Below are positions 62,208-64,000 of a stretch of 64,000 nt of DNA, one piece after another. Source of the DNA: Syntrophobacterales bacterium (lineage in GTDB: Bacteria; Desulfobacterota; Desulfobaccia; Desulfobaccales; 0-14-0-80-60-11). The stretch's first letter is position 1; each line of letters starts with the position of its first letter. Made by a program: the position numbers and the translations under genes. The notes beneath the pieces are model-generated. The model searched no databases. It was not told where the DNA came from and was given only the letters and a program-made list of their open reading frames with translations. Where the stretch lies: contig JAILZL010000002.1 of assembly GCA_023512475.1 (NCBI GenBank), positions 1-64,000 of the forward strand, in the 5' to 3' direction.

Positions 62208-64000
62208 ATGCCGGATAAGACCTGGACTGCCCTGGAGTTTCCGGACCTGGTGCGGGTTCTGCAGGGGTTCGCGGCCTCCCGCCTGGGAAAGGCATTCCTC
62301 GCCACCCTCTCTCCCAGCGCCGATTTTGCCCTCCTGCAGCAAAAATTCCAGGAAATCCGCGAGTTAAGGGACCTGGAGGACCGGGCGGGGGAGCTCCCCT
62401 TGAGCGAGCTTCCCGATCTCGCGCCGTGGCTCTCCCGGGCGGTGGTGCCCGGCAGCCTGCTGCCCCCGGAGGCCTTCAACGACCTCCTCCTGGTGCTGCG
62501 CCGGGCCCGGGAGGTGCGCCAGCACCTGGAGCAGCTGCCCCAACCCTCCTTGGCCCGTTTCCTGGCGGGTCTCCCCGACCTTGCCCCCTTGCGCCAGGCC
62601 ATCGTCGCCGCGGTGAGCCCCCACAATTTCCTCCTGGACAGCGCCTCCCCCGGTTTGGCCCAGGTGCGCCGGGAGCTGGCCGCCACCCGGGAGCAGCTCC
62701 AGCGCTTCATCAAGCAGCGCTACTTCAGCCCGCCCCAGGCGGAGGCGGTGCAGAGCCCCGTCATCTCCCAGCGCGGCGGCCGCTTTGTCATCCCGGTGAA
62801 GGCCGATCATCGGGGGGCCATCCCGGGCATCATCCATGATCAATCCCAGACCCGGGCCACCCTCTTTGTGGAACCCCTGGAGATCGTGGAGCAGAACAAC
62901 GCCCTGAACCTCCTGGCCTCCCAGGAAAAAAGGGAGGAGGAGGCGGTCCTCCGGCGGCTCACGGACCTGGTGCGGGCCTATCGCCTGCAGCTCGAGGAGA
63001 CCCTGGCCACGCTGGCGGAGGTGGACGCCCTGGCCGCCAAGGTGCGCTTCGCCCGTGCCTTTCAGGCCCGGGAACCCCTGCTGAGGAGCGCGGGCGGGGT
63101 GGAGTTCCGCCAGGCCCGGCATCCGCTGCTGGTGGCCCGGCGCCTTCAGGACCCCAGCGCCCCGCCGGTGGTGCCCATCGACCTGCGCCTCACCGAGGAG
63201 ACCCGCTTCCTCATCATCTCCGGGGCCAACGCCGGGGGCAAGACCGTGGCCTTAAAGACCCTGGGCCTCCTCACCCTCATGGTGCAGTGCGGCCTGCCGG
63301 TGCCGGTGGCGGAAGGCTCCAGTTTCGCGCCCTTTGACCAGGTCTTCGCCGACATCGGCGACCCCCAGGACCTGGCCCAGTCCCTGAGCACCTTTTCCGC
63401 CCACCTGAAGCGGGCCCTGGAGATGCTGGCGCATCTGCCGCCCAAGGCCCTCATCCTCCTGGACGAGCTGGGCACCGCCACCGACCCCACCGAAGGCGGG
63501 GCCCTGGCGCTGGCTCTGCTTCGGGCCTTTTACCGCCGGGGGGCCTGGGGTGCGGTGACCACCCATCTGCCCCTCCTCAAGGCCTTCGCCGGCCGGGAGC
63601 CGGGTTTTGAAAATGTGGCGGTGGTCTTTGATGAGCAGACCCGGCGGCCCACCTACCGGCTGGCCTACGGGGTGGTGGGGGCCAGCAACGCCCTCACCAT
63701 TGCCCGGGAGCTGGGGCTGGACCCGGCCATCCTGGCCGAAGCGGAATCCTACCTGGACTCCGAGGAGCTGAAGGCCTACCGCCTGCTGGCGGAGGTGGAG
63801 GCGGCCCAGGAGCGCCTCACCCGGAAAGAGCAGGAGCTGGCCGCCCGGGAAGCGGAACTCCTGGCCGCCCAAGCCGAGCTGGCCGCGGCGCGCCGGCGTC
63901 TGGAGGAGACCCGGCGCCACCTGGCCGAGAAGCTGCAGGCTGAGGCCCGGGCCCGCATCCGCCAGGCGGAGGCCGAGTTCAAAGACATCCTGAAGCGTCT
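62208..64000 (+). CDS. mutS2: Endonuclease MutS2, 3' end beyond the window
   Basis: This is the first 597 residues of a MutS2, which acts against homologous recombination and in rescue of collided ribosomes in studied bacteria. The clamp/lever region has NFLLDSASPGLAQVRREL, GGRFVIPVKADHRGAIPGIIHD and ATLFVEPLEIVEQNN. The ATPase has Walker A SGANAGGKTVALKT, Walker B LILLDELGTATDP and VTTHLPLLK. A coiled coil (RLTRKEQELAAREAELLAAQ) is under way at the edge. The KOW and Smr nuclease domains would lie outside. The ATG at 62208 has AGGGGG about 11 bases upstream. Confidence 0.93.
   Translation, partial: MPDKTWTALEFPDLVRVLQGFAASRLGKAFLATLSPSADFALLQQKFQEIRELRDLEDRAGELPLSELPDLAPWLSRAVVPGSLLPPEAFNDLLLVLRRAREVRQHLEQLPQPSLARFLAGLPDLAPLRQAIVAAVSPHNFLLDSASPGLAQVRRELAATREQLQRFIKQRYFSPPQAEAVQSPVISQRGGRFVIPVKADHRGAIPGIIHDQSQTRATLFVEPLEIVEQNNALNLLASQEKREEEAVLRRLTDLVRAYRLQLEETLATLAEVDALAAKVRFARAFQAREPLLRSAGGVEFRQARHPLLVARRLQDPSAPPVVPIDLRLTEETRFLIISGANAGGKTVALKTLGLLTLMVQCGLPVPVAEGSSFAPFDQVFADIGDPQDLAQSLSTFSAHLKRALEMLAHLPPKALILLDELGTATDPTEGGALALALLRAFYRRGAWGAVTTHLPLLKAFAGREPGFENVAVVFDEQTRRPTYRLAYGVVGASNALTIARELGLDPAILAEAESYLDSEELKAYRLLAEVEAAQERLTRKEQELAAREAELLAAQAELAAARRRLEETRRHLAEKLQAEARARIRQAEAEFKDILKR

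Overview
This is a 64 kb, very GC-rich bacterial chromosome segment with dense, mostly housekeeping gene content. It holds one tRNA, and no rRNA, phage, insertion sequence or CRISPR array was seen. A Desulfobacterota (former Deltaproteobacteria) anaerobe is the most likely source. That is inferred from an E. coli Hyb-type periplasmic uptake [NiFe] hydrogenase operon, a flavodiiron oxygen/NO reductase, pyruvate phosphate dikinase, a TauE-TIGR02186 pair, a 2-hydroxyacyl-CoA dehydratase-like protein with its activase, and family-level protein resemblances. No rRNA is present to settle it.

Layout. 0.1-1.7 kb: purF (-). 2-7.6 kb: hydrogenase operon hybOABCD (+), in the same order as in E. coli. 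7.7-9.9 kb: TauE exporter, TIGR02186 protein and universal stress protein (-). 10-12.9 kb: response regulator and sensor kinase (-). 13.1-17.8 kb: trkH-trkA potassium uptake (+) converging on a USP/SLC13-type transporter pair (-). 18-20.6 kb: a degenerate prenyltransferase-like membrane protein, a small membrane protein, birA, and another small membrane/coiled-coil protein. 20.8-24.6 kb: J-domain chaperone, flavodiiron protein, DUF434/DUF5616 protein, tRNA-Val(CAC), DUF3124 protein. 24.7-35.5 kb (-): dikinase-like protein, carB, alr, purE, a PolX-like PHP protein, lytic transglycosylase. 35.6-37.1 kb: a HigB-HigA-SecB-like toxin-antitoxin-chaperone module whose toxin reading frame is broken. 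37.1-40.4 kb: murB, a J-domain/ParA-like fusion (-), a lone pyruvate-kinase C-terminal domain protein. 40.4-46.5 kb (-): a tight seven-gene run including an orphan sigma-54 activator, DUF1614, a BamE-like lipoprotein, folC and a PfkB kinase. 46.6-53.4 kb (+): tatD-yggS, then mgtC, dehydratase-like protein, activase, APH-family kinase and a thiD-thiN fusion. 53.6-61.3 kb: ppdK, plsC, a cysteine desulfurase (+), flgM, sppA, a TPR lipoprotein. 61.5 kb to the end: rpsU, yqeY and a 3'-truncated mutS2 (+).

How the genes work together. The hydrogenase would oxidise H2 in the periplasm and pass electrons through HybA/HybB to the quinone pool. ppdK and the dikinase-like protein belong to PEP/pyruvate metabolism. 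Purine (purF, purE), pyrimidine/arginine (carB), cell wall (alr, murB, mltB-like), folate (folC), biotin (birA) and thiamine (thiDN) functions are scattered among them. The items most worth a second look are the TAC module with the broken toxin, the dehydratase-like/activase/kinase operon, a PolX that has lost its polymerase aspartates, the J-domain/ParA-like fusion, and a family of hairpin-bearing intergenic repeats of about 70-120 bp.
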